This document shows positions 1-10,351 of a stretch of DNA of 64,000 nt, in pieces. Below the pieces are notes generated by a model, which was not told the DNA's origin, ran no database searches, and saw nothing but the letters and a program-made list of their open reading frames with translations. Location: the NCBI RefSeq assembly GCF_004328625.1, contig NZ_CP032229.1:2480001-2544000 (forward strand). The letters are read 5' to 3'. This DNA is from Streptomyces seoulensis. GTDB taxonomy: Bacteria; Actinomycetota; Actinomycetes; Streptomycetales; Streptomycetaceae. Each line of letters begins with the position of its first letter. Positions within the stretch are counted from its first letter, which is position 1. The translations under genes and the position numbers were made by a program.

Positions 1-12
1 GCTGACAGGAGG

Positions 13-1395
13 TCAGCTGGCCTTGGCCTTCTCCTCGGTCTTCGGCGCGGCGGCGACCGGGGCGGGCTTGGCGGCCTCGTAGAACTCCTCGCGCGGGTGC
101 TCCATGGCGCCGAGGGCGACGACCTCGCGCTTGAGGAACATGCCGAGGGTCCAGTCCGCGAAGACGCGGATCTTGCGGTTGAAGGTCGGCATGGCCATAC
201 CGTGGTAACCGCGGTGCATGTACCAGGCGAGACGGCCCTTGAGCTTGATCTTCATCTTGCCCATGACGATCATCGCCACGCCCTTGTGCAGGCCGAGACC
301 CGCGACGGCACCCTTGTTGGCGTGCTCGTAGTCCTTCTGCGGGAAGCCCCGCATGCCGGAGACCACGTTGTCGCCGAGGACCTTGGCCTGGCGCAGCGCG
401 TGCTGGGCGTTCGGCGGGCACCAGGCGTTCTCGTTGCCCGCCTTGCGGCCGACGAGGTCGGGCACCTGGGCGTTGTCGCCGGCGGCCCAGATGTAGTCGG
501 TGCCCTGGACCTGGAGGGTCGGGGCGCAGTCGACGTGGCCGCGCGGGCCGAGGGGCAGGCCGAAGCGGGTGAGGGCCGGGTTGGGCTTGACGCCCGCGGT
601 CCAGACGATCGTGTCGGAGTCGACCTCGAGGCCGTTCTTCAGCACGACGTGGCCGTCGACGCAGGAGTCCATCGAGGTGGAGAGGTAGATCTCCACACCG
701 CGGCTCTCCAGGTGCTCCTTGCCGTACTGGCCGAGCTTGGGGCCGACCTCGGGGAGGATCTTGTCGGCGGCGTCGACCAGGACGAAGCGCATGTCCTCGC
801 GGGACACGTTCTTGTAGTACTTGGCGGCGTCGCGGGCCATGTCCTCGACCTCGCCGATGGTCTCCGCGCCCGCGAAGCCACCGCCGATGAAGACGAAGGT
901 GAGCGCCTTGCGGCGGATCTCCTCGTCGGTCGTGGAGTCGGCCTTGTCCAGCTGCTCCAGGACGTGGTTGCGCAGGCCGATGGCCTCCTCGATGCCCTTC
1001 ATGCCGATGCCCTGCTCGGCGAGGCCGGGGATCGGGAAGGTTCGCGAGACCGCGCCCATGGCGATGACCAGGTAGTCGAACGGCAGCTCGTACGCCTCGC
1101 CCACGAGGGGGGCGATCGTGGCGACCTTGCGGTCCTGGTCGATGGTGGTGACCCGGCCGGTGAGGACCTCCGCCTTCGGCAGCACGCGTCGCAGCGGTAC
1201 GACGACGTGGCGAGGGGAGATGTTGCCGGCGGCGGTTTCGGGGAGGAAGGGCTGGTAGGTCATGTACGACCGGGGGTCGACGACCGTGACGGTCGCCTCT
1301 CCGAAGCGCATCTTCTTGAGGATGCGCCGAGCTGCGTACAGGCCTACGTACCCACCGCCTACTACGAGGATCCTGGGACGCTCCGTGGTGCTCAT
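13..1395 (-). CDS. ndh: Type II NADH dehydrogenase (NDH-2)
   Basis: A 460-residue FAD/NAD(P)-binding oxidoreductase that passes electrons from NADH to the quinone pool at the membrane without pumping protons. The start ATG at 1395 leads directly into the FAD dinucleotide fold (ILVVGGGYVG), and a second GxGxxG-type fold (FIGGGFAG) near residue 170 binds NADH. A possible membrane-contacting C-terminal region and a low-complexity Ala/Lys tail follow. The reading frame extends upstream, but the added residues do not look like this family, so I chose the ATG next to the fold. The 475-base upstream region contains a Rex-type operator, consistent with control by NADH/NAD+ ratio. A short inverted repeat (CTGAC/GTCAG) spans the stop codon. 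Confidence 0.93.
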   Translation of the reverse strand: MSTTERPRILVVGGGYVGLYAARRILKKMRFGEATVTVVDPRSYMTYQPFLPETAAGNISPRHVVVPLRRVLPKAEVLTGRVTTIDQDRKVATIAPLVGEAYELPFDYLVIAMGAVSRTFPIPGLAEQGIGMKGIEEAIGLRNHVLEQLDKADSTTDEEIRRKALTFVFIGGGFAGAETIGEVEDMARDAAKYYKNVSREDMRFVLVDAADKILPEVGPKLGQYGKEHLESRGVEIYLSTSMDSCVDGHVVLKNGLEVDSDTIVWTAGVKPNPALTRFGLPLGPRGHVDCAPTLQVQGTDYIWAAGDNAQVPDLVGRKAGNENAWCPPNAQHALRQAKVLGDNVVSGMRGFPQKDYEHANKGAVAGLGLHKGVAMIVMGKMKIKLKGRLAWYMHRGYHGMAMPTFNRKIRVFADWTLGMFLKREVVALGAMEHPREEFYEAAKPAPVAAAPKTEEKAKAS

Positions 1396-1870
1396 GCCAT
1401 CGAGTATCCACCCGCCCCGAGGGGGTAGCTCGTGCGCCCCTTCACAAGCTTGGAGAGGGGGTGTGTTATCCTCCGCCACTCGCGTGACGCAGGTCATGTT
1501 CACAAGGGGGAACCCCACGTGAACGGGGTGCGTTGTCAATGCCGCTTGAGCTGGCTTTCCGACCCCTCAGACCCCTCCCGCGACACCCCGCGCAGACGCT
1601 CCGGACACCCCGCCGAAACCCCGTCGCAATACGGTCGTGATCATGCTCCAGGGGCCGTCCGGGCCCCGAACGGGTCAATGCGGACCCTTGCGTCCCCCAC
1701 CGGGGCCGAATTCCTTGTGAAGAACTTCACGAAGGTTGTCCCGAGACCCCCGCGAAGCGGCGTGTCAGCCGCCCCACGAGGGCGCTCAAACGTCGTCCCG
1801 GCTGCTCAGCCGCACACTACCGGACGGTAACAAGCCGTGCCGGTACGGCCGTCGGAGCGGTCGCGCGGGA
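1396..1870. other. Long non-coding leader/promoter region upstream of ndh
   Basis: A 475-base stretch between the ppx stop and the ndh start. It holds one near-perfect Rex-type palindrome at 1716-1731 and two TTCACAAG half-sites in direct repeat at 1441-1448 and 1499-1506. I see no credible coding sequence; the open frames across it are composition-driven. Confidence 0.6.
1716..1731. promoter_or_regulatory. Candidate Rex operator (ROP)
   Basis: The sequence TGTGAAGAACTTCACG matches the Streptomyces Rex palindrome TGTGAA-N4-TTCACA at 11 of 12 arm positions. Rex is the NADH/NAD+-sensing repressor of respiratory genes, and I recall the S. coelicolor ndh orthologue being listed among ROP-bearing genes. 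The site is 320 bases from the ndh start, so a long leader or a distal promoter is implied. Two half-sites lie closer to the gene. Confidence 0.65.
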
Positions 1871-2812
1871 TCAGGCGATGGACCACGCGATGCCGTCGAG
1901 GATGTCGTGCTCGCTGACGACGACCTCATCCGCGCCGATGCGCTCCATGATCGCGAGCAGCACGAGGGCGCCCGCGCCGATCACGTCCACCCGGCCGGGG
2001 TGCATGGAGGGGATCTCCGCACGCTCGGCGTGCGAGGAGCTGAGCAGCCACTCGGTGATCTGGCGGACCCGGGCCCGCGAGATGCGGGAGTGGTGGATGC
2101 GCGCGGAGTCGTACTCCGGCAGCTCCAGCGCGATGGCGGCCACCGTGGTGACCGAGCCCGCGAGCCCGACCAGGGTGCGCGCCTCGTCCAGCGGCACCGC
2201 CTCGGCGGCCAGGTCCAGCGCGGCGGCGATGTCGGCCCTTATGGCGGCGACCTGCTCGTGCGCGGGCGGGTCGGTGACCTTGCCGTCGTGCACCAGGTGC
2301 CGCTCGGTCAGCCGCACGCAGCCGATGTCCACCGACCGCGCGGCGCCCACACGGTCGTCCCCGACGACGAACTCGGTGGAGCCGCCGCCGATGTCCACCA
2401 CCAGATACGGCTTCGCCGGACCGTCGCCGCCGGACAGCTCCCTGGTCGCGCCGGTGAAGGAGAACTCGGCCTCCTGGTCGCCGGTGATGACCTCCGGCTC
2501 CACCCCGAGGATGTCCACGACCCCGCGCACGAACTCGTCCCGGTTCTCCGCGTCGCGCGAGGCGGAGGTGGCGACGAACCGCACCTTCGTCGCGCCGAGG
2601 TCGCGGATGACCTGGGCGTACTCCCGGCACGCGGCGAAGGTGCGCTCCAGCGCCTCGGGGGCGAGGCGGCCGGTGCGGTCGACGCCCTGGCCGAGCCGCA
2701 CGATCGTCATCCGGCGGTCCAGGTCGGTCAGTTCACCCGTCTCGGGGTCGGCGTCCGCGACCAGCAGGCGGATGGAGTTGGTGCCGCAGTCCACGGCGGC
2801 CACCCGGGTCAT
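1871..2812 (-). CDS. ppx: Exopolyphosphatase / pppGpp phosphohydrolase (Ppx/GppA family)
   Basis: A 313-residue cytoplasmic enzyme of the ASKHA (actin/hexokinase) fold that hydrolyses terminal phosphates from polyphosphate or pppGpp. The N-terminal phosphate-1 motif (VDCGTNSIRLL) begins at residue 6 and the phosphate-2 motif (VDIGGGSTEFV) lies near residue 140. The short length matches the two-domain actinobacterial type that lacks the C-terminal HD domain. The ATG at 2812 overlaps the TGA of the upstream DUF501 gene by four bases (ATGA), so translation is probably coupled. Which substrate it prefers cannot be read from sequence. Confidence 0.9.
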   Translation of the reverse strand: MTRVAAVDCGTNSIRLLVADADPETGELTDLDRRMTIVRLGQGVDRTGRLAPEALERTFAACREYAQVIRDLGATKVRFVATSASRDAENRDEFVRGVVDILGVEPEVITGDQEAEFSFTGATRELSGGDGPAKPYLVVDIGGGSTEFVVGDDRVGAARSVDIGCVRLTERHLVHDGKVTDPPAHEQVAAIRADIAAALDLAAEAVPLDEARTLVGLAGSVTTVAAIALELPEYDSARIHHSRISRARVRQITEWLLSSSHAERAEIPSMHPGRVDVIGAGALVLLAIMERIGADEVVVSEHDILDGIAWSIA

Positions 2813-3366
2813 CGCTGCTCCTCCGCGCCGGACCCGGCCTCCGCCGCGCAGGCGTCGGGGACCACGCAGGGGCCCTTCGCCCACCACTCGGGCAGCATGG
2901 CGATGGCCTCGTCGCCCAGCGGGTTCACACCCGGTCCGGCGGCCAGCGAGTGGGCGACCAGGACGTGCAGGCACTTCACCCGGTCGGGCATGCCGCCGGC
3001 GCTGGGGAAGCCCGCCAGCACCTCGATCTCGTCCCGGCGCCGGATGTAGTCCTCGTGCGCCGCCCGGTAGGCCGCGGCCAGCTCCGGGTCGCTCTGGAGC
3101 CGCTCGGTCATCTCCTTCATGACGCCGTTGGCCTCCAGCGTGCCGATGGCCGAGGCGGCGCGGGGGCACGTCAGGTAGTACGTCGTCGGGAAGGGCGTGC
3201 CGTCGGGCAGCCGGGGCGCCGTCTCCACGACGTCCGGCTGGCCGCAGGGGCAGCGGTGGGCGATGGCCCGCAGGCCGCGCGGCGGGCGGCCGAGCTGGAG
3301 CTCGAAGGCGGCGATGTCCGCCTCGGTGGGCTCGGTGCGCGGGGTGTGGGGCGGGGGCGTTTCCAT
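2809..3366 (-). CDS. DUF501 family protein
   Basis: A 185-residue conserved actinobacterial protein of unknown function. The body has the DUF501 signature: a Cys-containing segment (HRCPCGQPDVVET) near residue 40, a YYLTCP motif, and a C-terminal stretch around PSAGGMPDRVKCLH. The start ATG at 3366 is preceded by GGAAG; upstream in-frame residues are low-complexity Pro/Thr and include a tandem repeat, so they are not counted. It sits in the widely conserved actinobacterial order eno-divIC-DUF501-ppx and is coupled to ppx by a four-base overlap. No membrane segment or catalytic motif is evident. Confidence 0.85.
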   Translation of the reverse strand: METPPPHTPRTEPTEADIAAFELQLGRPPRGLRAIAHRCPCGQPDVVETAPRLPDGTPFPTTYYLTCPRAASAIGTLEANGVMKEMTERLQSDPELAAAYRAAHEDYIRRRDEIEVLAGFPSAGGMPDRVKCLHVLVAHSLAAGPGVNPLGDEAIAMLPEWWAKGPCVVPDACAAEAGSGAEEQR

Positions 3367-3378
3367 GACTGCTTCCGT

Positions 3379-3408
3379 AAGTGGCTTGTCTTCAAGTGGC
3401 TTGTCTTC
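3379..3408. repeat. Perfect tandem duplication of 15 bases
   Basis: AAGTGGCTTGTCTTC occurs twice head-to-tail (3379-3393 and 3394-3408) in the short gap between divIC and the DUF501 gene, just upstream of the DUF501 ribosome binding site. It probably arose by slippage and could change the leader length of the DUF501-ppx message. Confidence 0.8.
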
Positions 3409-3427
3409 GGTCACCGGCGGGTGCCGG

Positions 3428-3904
3428 TCACCGGTCGGAGGCGTCGGACTTGTCGACGCCGTCCCAGACGTTGGCGTACCAGGGCCGGTGGGCGGCGCCC
3501 CGGTCGGTACGGGACTGCTGGGCGGCACCCGGGTCGATCACGACGTACCCGGTCTCACCGGGCATCACATAGTGCAGCCTGCGTCGGATCTGCTGTTCGG
3601 CGTAGGCGTCGTCCTGCCAGCGGGCCTTGGCGTCCCTGAGCTGCTCGACCCGGGCGTGGGCCTGCTCCTGGCGGTGCCTCAGGTCCGCGATCTCGGCGCG
3701 CTGGGAGACGTACTGCCGCATCGGGTAGGCGAGCGCCACGATCATCGAGCAGAGCACCAGGGCCAGCAGGGCGGCGCGGCCGGTGAGCCGGGAGCGGCGG
3801 ACCTGCCGCTTGGCCTGGGAGCGGTAGACGCGGGCCGCCGTCTGCTCACCGAGCAGCCGCAGCCTGGTCGTGGTGGAGAAACGGTCCCGGTCCCTCGCGG
3901 CCAT
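3428..3904 (-). CDS. divIC: Septum formation initiator DivIC/FtsB-like
   Basis: A 158-residue bitopic membrane protein of the cell-division complex (DivIC/FtsB, partner of FtsL/FtsQ). A basic cytoplasmic N-terminus (residues 1-45) is followed by one transmembrane helix (about 46-65, ALLALVLCSMIVALAYPM), a short coiled coil (about 68-100), then the typical region with Y-V-M-PGETGYVVID. The ATG at 3904 has GGAG six bases upstream; a longer 182-residue frame exists but has poorer support. It lies downstream of eno, from which a strong hairpin (3982-4026) separates it. Confidence 0.88.
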   Translation of the reverse strand: MAARDRDRFSTTTRLRLLGEQTAARVYRSQAKRQVRRSRLTGRAALLALVLCSMIVALAYPMRQYVSQRAEIADLRHRQEQAHARVEQLRDAKARWQDDAYAEQQIRRRLHYVMPGETGYVVIDPGAAQQSRTDRGAAHRPWYANVWDGVDKSDASDR

Positions 3905-3981
3905 CTGGCTCTCCGCCTCCACTGTGCCTGTGCGTCTTCTGCTGTGCTGCTGGCTCCGCCGCGCTGCTGGGTTCACACGCG

Positions 3982-4026
3982 CGTACGTCCCCGGACACGG
4001 TACGGGACCGCGTCCGGGGACGTACG
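3982..4026 (-). terminator. Strong hairpin downstream of eno
   Basis: Perfect 15-bp stem (CGTACGTCCCCGGAC with its complement at 4012-4026) enclosing a 15-base loop that itself contains a CGGT/ACCG mini-stem. It lies 40 bases past the eno stop and before divIC. No U-tract follows, as is common in Streptomyces. Confidence 0.75.
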
Positions 4027-4065
4027 TACGACGGGCGGGGCCGGCTCACGCCGACCCGCGCCGGA

Positions 4066-5418
<1,353 letters not shown>

Positions 5419-5480
5419 CTAACCGTCCCAGGGGCGTCGGCACTCGACCGACCGCCTCGTGGACGGGGTGGGACAGGGAG

Positions 5481-5509
5481 ACGGTACCCATTGTTCCCGC
5501 CCGGAACAA
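5481..5509 (-). promoter_or_regulatory. Candidate eno promoter overlapped by a palindrome
   Basis: On the minus strand, TTGTTC (5504-5509), a 17-base spacer and TACCGT (5481-5486) fit the vegetative sigma pattern. The inverted repeat TTGTTCC-N5-GGAACAA (5491-5509) covers the -35 box and part of the spacer, the usual place for a repressor site. The regulator is unknown. Confidence 0.45.
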
Positions 5510-5563
5510 AGGGTTCTGGGCAAAGGTTCCGGGTCGGCGGGGTGGACCGTCGCGGAACGCGCA

Positions 5564-5600
5564 CCGCCCCGGCACGCGGGGGGAACGCGCACCGGGGCGG
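5564..5600 (-). terminator. Hairpin downstream of rpfA
   Basis: CCGCCCCGG (5564-5572) pairs with CCGGGGCGG (5592-5600) around a 19-base loop. A 13-base direct repeat GGAACGCGCACCG also occurs at 5554-5566 and 5582-5594. It lies about 70 bases past the rpfA stop and upstream of the eno promoter. Confidence 0.45.
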
Positions 5601-5666
5601 GGGGTCCGTCAGGGGACCGGAAGCTCGGGGCAGGACATCGGGGGCCTGCCGCCGAGCGGGTCGCGG

Positions 5667-6389
<723 letters not shown>

Positions 6390-6390
6390 T

Positions 6391-6600
6391 CACCGACGCC
6401 TGCGAGGTGAGCTGTCGGGTTCGGGCCGGTTGAGTTGCCCGGCCACCCCTCCCCGGTACTTCTGGAAGGCGTGGCTCCACCCCAAGCCCGTTCCGGTGTC
6501 AGACACCGGTTCGGGCACCTACCTTGGGTCCCCCGCTCCTGCCTACGGCGCTTGACGCGACGACTGTCCCCGACGGCCGCTGGCAGGATTCGGCGTTGCG
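6391..6600 (-). ncRNA. ydaO/yuaA-class c-di-AMP riboswitch in the rpfA leader
   Basis: Read on the minus strand, the leader carries the conserved blocks in order: GCCGAATCCTGCC (about 6582-6594), GCAGGAGCGGGGGACCCA (about 6526-6543), a variable hairpin, GGGGTGGAGCCACG (about 6471-6484), and near the end CCCGAACCCGACAGCTCACC and CTCGCAGGCG. These match the ydaO consensus, whose ligand is cyclic di-AMP. Immediately downstream CTCACC (6406-6411) can pair with GGTGAG (6389-6394), which overlaps the GAGGGG ribosome binding site, so translation blocking is one possible output. Exact ends are approximate. Confidence 0.9.
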
Positions 6601-6762
6601 GCCACGGGTGCTCGTGGTGACGAGCGGTCCCGACCGTAGACATGCCGCGCGGCGAAATTCAAAGACGATCAGGTCTTCTGAGAGTCATCCCACACTTTCG
6701 CCAAATAGGACATATAAGAATATAGCGGGGCGTCAAATGCCGCCATGTGCCGCCCGTTCGCC
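6601..6762 (-). promoter_or_regulatory. rpfA promoter region, AT-rich, with a 12-base motif shared with the RHS toxin gene
   Basis: The stretch between the riboswitch and the upstream rpfC stop is clearly richer in A/T than its neighbours (about 6651-6735). It contains AGGACATATAAG at 6707-6718, which recurs exactly upstream of the large YD-repeat gene at 27639-27650. I cannot assign sigma boxes with confidence. Confidence 0.4.
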
Positions 6763-7797
6763 CTATTCGCCCGGCACCTTCAGGGTCTGACCCGGGTCGA
6801 CATGGTTCGGGTCGGCGCCGATGGCCTGCTTGTTCGCGGAGTAGAGGGCCTCCCAGCCGCCGTCCACGTCAAGGGAGTCGGCGATGGAGCCGAGGGTGTC
6901 ACCGTCACGGACGGTGTAGGCGCTGCCCGCAGAGGCGGTGGCGTGGCGGCCCGTGCCGGCCGTGTGCTGATCCTCCGTCACGCTCTCGTCGGCGCTGCCG
7001 CCGCGGTGCCGGCCGCCGCCGAGGTCGCCGGTGTCGACGAGGCTCCAGGAGCCGCCGTCCTCCCACGACTCGTCGTCCTCCGCCGCGGGGGCGCTGGAGG
7101 GCGAACCGCCGTCCTTGTACCCGTGGTCGGTGGCCGGGGGCGCGGACGCGTCCGAACGGTCGGCGCCGGTGTCCTTCTTGGCGTCGCCTGCGGTGTCCTT
7201 CTCGCTCGCGCTCGGGGACGGCTTTCCGGTCTCCTTGGCGGAGTCGGACGACTCGGACGAGTCGGACGAGGGGGAGGAATTACCCAGTCCGGACGAGCCG
7301 GAACCATCGGACGAAGCGTCCGCGTCGGGAGCCTCGCTCGACGTGCCGTCACCCTTGTCCGAGCCGCTGTCACCGGTGGAGGGGGACTCGCTCACGCCCG
7401 TGTCGACGTCCACCGAGCCGGAGTTGGAGGTGAGTCCGGCGAGCAGGGCGCAGGTGGCCCAGTGGGTGGTGCCCTGGTCGGCCAGGATCTTCTCGGCCAC
7501 CGAGATCTGCTGCGAACGGCTGGCCTGGTCGGCGCTGGCCGCGTACTGCGTGCCGCCGTACTTGTCCCAGTCGTCCTGGGATATCTGGAGGCCGCCGTAG
7601 TAACCGTTGCCGGTGTCGGCGCTCCAGGAGCCTCCGCTCTCGCACTCGGCGACCTTGTCCCAGGTGGTGCCGTCTGCCGCGTGGGCGCTCGCCGCCCCGA
7701 GGAGCGGGATGGCGATGGCCGACGTGGTCACGCCGGCCGCGACGAGGAGCGCCGGAGCCTGGCGGGGGCGACGGTGCCTACCGTTCCCGGAGAGCAT
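6763..7797 (-). CDS. rpfC: Resuscitation-promoting factor with long acidic linker and LysM (RpfC-type)
   Basis: A 344-residue secreted muralytic enzyme paralogous to the adjacent RpfA. Signal peptide cleavage is likely after AHA (residue 40). The Rpf domain (41-118) has the catalytic Glu in AECESGGSW (Glu53) and [10 protein letters not shown] linker of about 175 residues rich in Ser, Asp, Gly and Thr follows, then a C-terminal LysM (about 298-344) ending at VDPGQTLKVPGE. The ATG at 7797 has GAAAGG upstream; a longer frame would precede the signal peptide without support. Unlike rpfA, no riboswitch is visible in its leader; a conventional promoter lies 67-96 bases upstream. Confidence 0.92.
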   Translation of the reverse strand: MLSGNGRHRRPRQAPALLVAAGVTTSAIAIPLLGAASAHAADGTTWDKVAECESGGSWSADTGNGYYGGLQISQDDWDKYGGTQYAASADQASRSQQISVAEKILADQGTTHWATCALLAGLTSNSGSVDVDTGVSESPSTGDSGSDKGDGTSSEAPDADASSDGSGSSGLGNSSPSSDSSESSDSAKETGKPSPSASEKDTAGDAKKDTGADRSDASAPPATDHGYKDGGSPSSAPAAEDDESWEDGGSWSLVDTGDLGGGRHRGGSADESVTEDQHTAGTGRHATASAGSAYTVRDGDTLGSIADSLDVDGGWEALYSANKQAIGADPNHVDPGQTLKVPGE

Positions 7798-7863
7798 GCG
7801 GTTGCCTTTCGTGCGACAGCGGTACGGCGTGGCGAGTGGTGCTCGGCGCCACACTGATGGGTG

Positions 7864-7895
7864 AACGTAGCGTCAGACGAACACTTGTCACAAGT
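7864..7895 (-). promoter_or_regulatory. Candidate rpfC promoter with overlapping palindrome
   Basis: On the minus strand TTGTGA (7888-7893), an 18-base spacer and TACGTT (7864-7869) fit the vegetative pattern. The odd-length palindrome ACTTGTCACAAGT (7883-7895) covers the -35 box and may bind a regulator. Confidence 0.4.
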
Positions 7896-7920
7896 TCATG
7901 CCGCAGAGATCACGTGAAGA

Positions 7921-9321
7921 TCACATAGTTGAACGTCCGTCATGTGTGCTTTCACGACTGGGGCCGACCGGTGTGAACTCCACCGGCAGTGTGCGCAGTC
8001 CACGCATGATCAGGCCGCCGCGCCAGCGGAGTTCGGCCGGGTCGGCCGCGAGGGCGAGGTCCGGGAGCCGGGTGAGCAGGGTGGCCAGCGCGGTCTGTCC
8101 CTCCAGCCGGGCGAGCGGGGCGCCCACGCAGTAGTGGATGCCGTGTCCGTACCCCAGGTGCTGGTTGTCGCGGCGGCCGAGGTCCAGCAGGTCCGGGTCG
8201 GCGAACCGCTCGGGGTCGCGGTCCGCCGCCGCGAGGACCACCAGCACCGGGTCCCCGGCCGCGATGTCCTGGCCGCCGATGGTGAGCGGCTCGGTGGCAT
8301 AACGCCAGGTCGCCAGCTCCACCGGCCCGTCGTAGCGCAGCAGTTCCTCCACCCCGGTCTGGAGCAGGCCGGTCTCCCCCGCCGCCAGCGAGAGCTCCAG
8401 CCTGCGGCGCTCCCCGGGGTGGGTGAGCAGCGCGTAGGTGCCGTTGCCGATGAGGTTGACGGTGGTCTCGAAGCCCGCGAACAGCAGGATGAAGGCCATG
8501 GCGGCGGCCTCGTTCTCGGTGAGGTGCTCGCCGTGGTCGGAGGCCCGGATGAGCGCCGAGATGAGGTCCTCGCCGGGCGCGGGCTCGGCGGGGAGTGCCT
8601 GGCGCTTGCGGTGGATGAGGTCCGCGAGATAGCCCCGCATCTTCTTCACCGAACGCGCCACCCCGCCCCTGGGCCCGCCGCCGTGCCGGATCATCATCCC
8701 CGCCCAGTCCCGGAAGTCGTCCTGGTCCTCGCGCGGGACGCCGAGCAGGTCGCAGATGGCGTAGATGGGGAGCGGGAAGGCGAACTCGTGGATCAGGTCG
8801 GCCGAACCCTTCTCGGCGAACCGGTCGATGAGGTCGTCCGTCAGCTCCTGCACCCGGCCCGCGAACTCGGCGACCCGGCGCGGGGTGAACGCCTTGCTGA
8901 CCAGCCGCCGCAGCCGGGTGTGGTCCGGCGGGTCGATGTTCAGCAGGTGGGTCATCAGGTCGGCCTTGCGCTCACCGGGGATACCGGTCTTGCCCTTGGC
9001 CTGCGCGGTCTCGGCGTGGTGCGCCGGGTTCTTGCTGAGCCGCTGGTCGGCCAGGGCCTGCTTGGCATCGGCGTACCGGGTGACCAGCCACGCGTCCACC
9101 CCGCTGGGCAGCTTGGTCCAGCGCACCGGGGCGTGCTCCCGCAGCCAGGCGTAGGCGGGGTAGGGGTCGGCGGCGAACTCCCAGGTGAAGAGGTCCGGGG
9201 CGGGGTCCCCGGCCGGGGGCTCGGCGGGGGGTCCGGAGGGTGCTCCGGCGGGGGCGTCGGCAGTTGCTCCGGGGGTTCCGGGGGTGGGGTCGTCGGGGGT
9301 GGGCTGGTGCGGCTGGGTCAC
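7921..9321 (-). CDS. Cytochrome P450, CYP107U1-like
   Basis: A 466-residue soluble heme monooxygenase. It has the I-helix oxygen-activation motif FAGFETT, the K-helix ExxR (EELLR) and the heme loop YGHGIHYCVG with the proximal thiolate Cys398 (Tyr replaces the usual first Phe). The first 40 residues are a Pro/Ala/Gly-rich extension before the usual P450 start. The initiation codon is GTG at 9321, 22 bases after the mazG stop, so the two may be cotranscribed. By position it corresponds to S. coelicolor SCO3099 (CYP107U1), which I recall being linked to sporulation and antibiotic production. The substrate is not evident. Confidence 0.9.
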   Translation of the reverse strand: MTQPHQPTPDDPTPGTPGATADAPAGAPSGPPAEPPAGDPAPDLFTWEFAADPYPAYAWLREHAPVRWTKLPSGVDAWLVTRYADAKQALADQRLSKNPAHHAETAQAKGKTGIPGERKADLMTHLLNIDPPDHTRLRRLVSKAFTPRRVAEFAGRVQELTDDLIDRFAEKGSADLIHEFAFPLPIYAICDLLGVPREDQDDFRDWAGMMIRHGGGPRGGVARSVKKMRGYLADLIHRKRQALPAEPAPGEDLISALIRASDHGEHLTENEAAAMAFILLFAGFETTVNLIGNGTYALLTHPGERRRLELSLAAGETGLLQTGVEELLRYDGPVELATWRYATEPLTIGGQDIAAGDPVLVVLAAADRDPERFADPDLLDLGRRDNQHLGYGHGIHYCVGAPLARLEGQTALATLLTRLPDLALAADPAELRWRGGLIMRGLRTLPVEFTPVGPSRESTHDGRSTM

Positions 9322-9343
9322 TCCCCGACGGTATCCGGCGGGG

Positions 9344-10351
9344 CTACTCGGTGTCGGTGTCGGTACTGGTGTCCGGGGCGGCGACGCCCTCGGCCGTACG
9401 TATCGCGTCCCGGTAGGCGCGGGCGGCTGCTCTCAGGGCCGCTTCCGGGTCGACGCCCGCCTGCTCGGCGCGGGCGGCCAGGTCCAGCAGTTCGTATCCG
9501 ATGCCGTCGCCCTGGGGCAGGGGTACGTCCAGGCCGGCGGTGCGGACGCGGGAGGCGAGCTTGGCGGCGAGGGCGAGGCCGGGCTGGCCGAGGGGGACGC
9601 CGTCGGTGACCGAGCTGCGCTGCTTCTCCTCGGCCTTGGTGCGCAGCCAGTGCGCCTTGACGTCCTCGGGGGTCTCGGCCTCCTCCTCGCCGAAGACATG
9701 CGGGTGACGGTGGATCAGCTTGGCGACGATGCCCCCGGCGACGTCGTCGATGGAGAAGGGAGCCTCCCCGTCCTCCTCGGCGATGCGGGAGTGGAAGACG
9801 ACCTGGAGCAGCACGTCTCCCAGCTCCTCCCGCAGCTCCTCGCGGTCGCCCGCCTCGATGGCCTCGACCAGTTCGTACGCCTCCTCGATGCCGTACTTGG
9901 CCAGGCCCTCGTGGGTCTGCCGGGATGACCAGGGGCATTCGGCGCGGATGCGGTCCATGACCTGGACGAGGTCGAGGAGGCGGGCGCCGGGCAGGTCGTA
10001 GGAGGCGGGGAGCAGTTCGAGCTCGGGCATCCGCACCCGGCCGGACCCGGCGAGCCGGGCGAGGCCGTCGGTGAGGGCGGGCTCCCCCTCACCGGTGGCG
10101 ACGACGACCACCGTGCGGTCGCCCGCGCAGGCGTCGACCAGTTCCTCGGCGGTCGGGGACGCCTCCGTCACCGCTATCCCGGCCTCCCGCAGATACGGAA
10201 CCTGCGGATGCGCGCCGTCCGCGCACAGCACGGCGTCGGCGGAGCGCAGCGCCTGCCAGGCCGGCCAGGACAGCAGGCCGGGGGCGACGCGGTGGCTGGT
10301 GGTGAGCAGGACGATGCGGCCAGGGGCGGATGCGGAGCTGATTGCGTTCAC
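9344..10351 (-). CDS. mazG: Nucleoside triphosphate pyrophosphohydrolase MazG
   Basis: A 335-residue housecleaning NTP pyrophosphatase. Residues 1-115 resemble the tetrapyrrole-methylase-like N-terminal domain found in actinobacterial MazG proteins. The MazG all-alpha domain follows with the metal-binding pattern EEAYELVEAIE and EELGDVLLQVVFHS, and FSIDDVAGGIVAKLIHRHPHVF. A C-terminal helical segment and a TSTDTDTE tail finish the protein. The start is GTG at 10351. It hydrolyses non-canonical or excess (d)NTPs and may modulate stress signalling. Confidence 0.92.
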   Translation of the reverse strand: MNAISSASAPGRIVLLTTSHRVAPGLLSWPAWQALRSADAVLCADGAHPQVPYLREAGIAVTEASPTAEELVDACAGDRTVVVVATGEGEPALTDGLARLAGSGRVRMPELELLPASYDLPGARLLDLVQVMDRIRAECPWSSRQTHEGLAKYGIEEAYELVEAIEAGDREELREELGDVLLQVVFHSRIAEEDGEAPFSIDDVAGGIVAKLIHRHPHVFGEEEAETPEDVKAHWLRTKAEEKQRSSVTDGVPLGQPGLALAAKLASRVRTAGLDVPLPQGDGIGYELLDLAARAEQAGVDPEAALRAAARAYRDAIRTAEGVAAPDTSTDTDTE

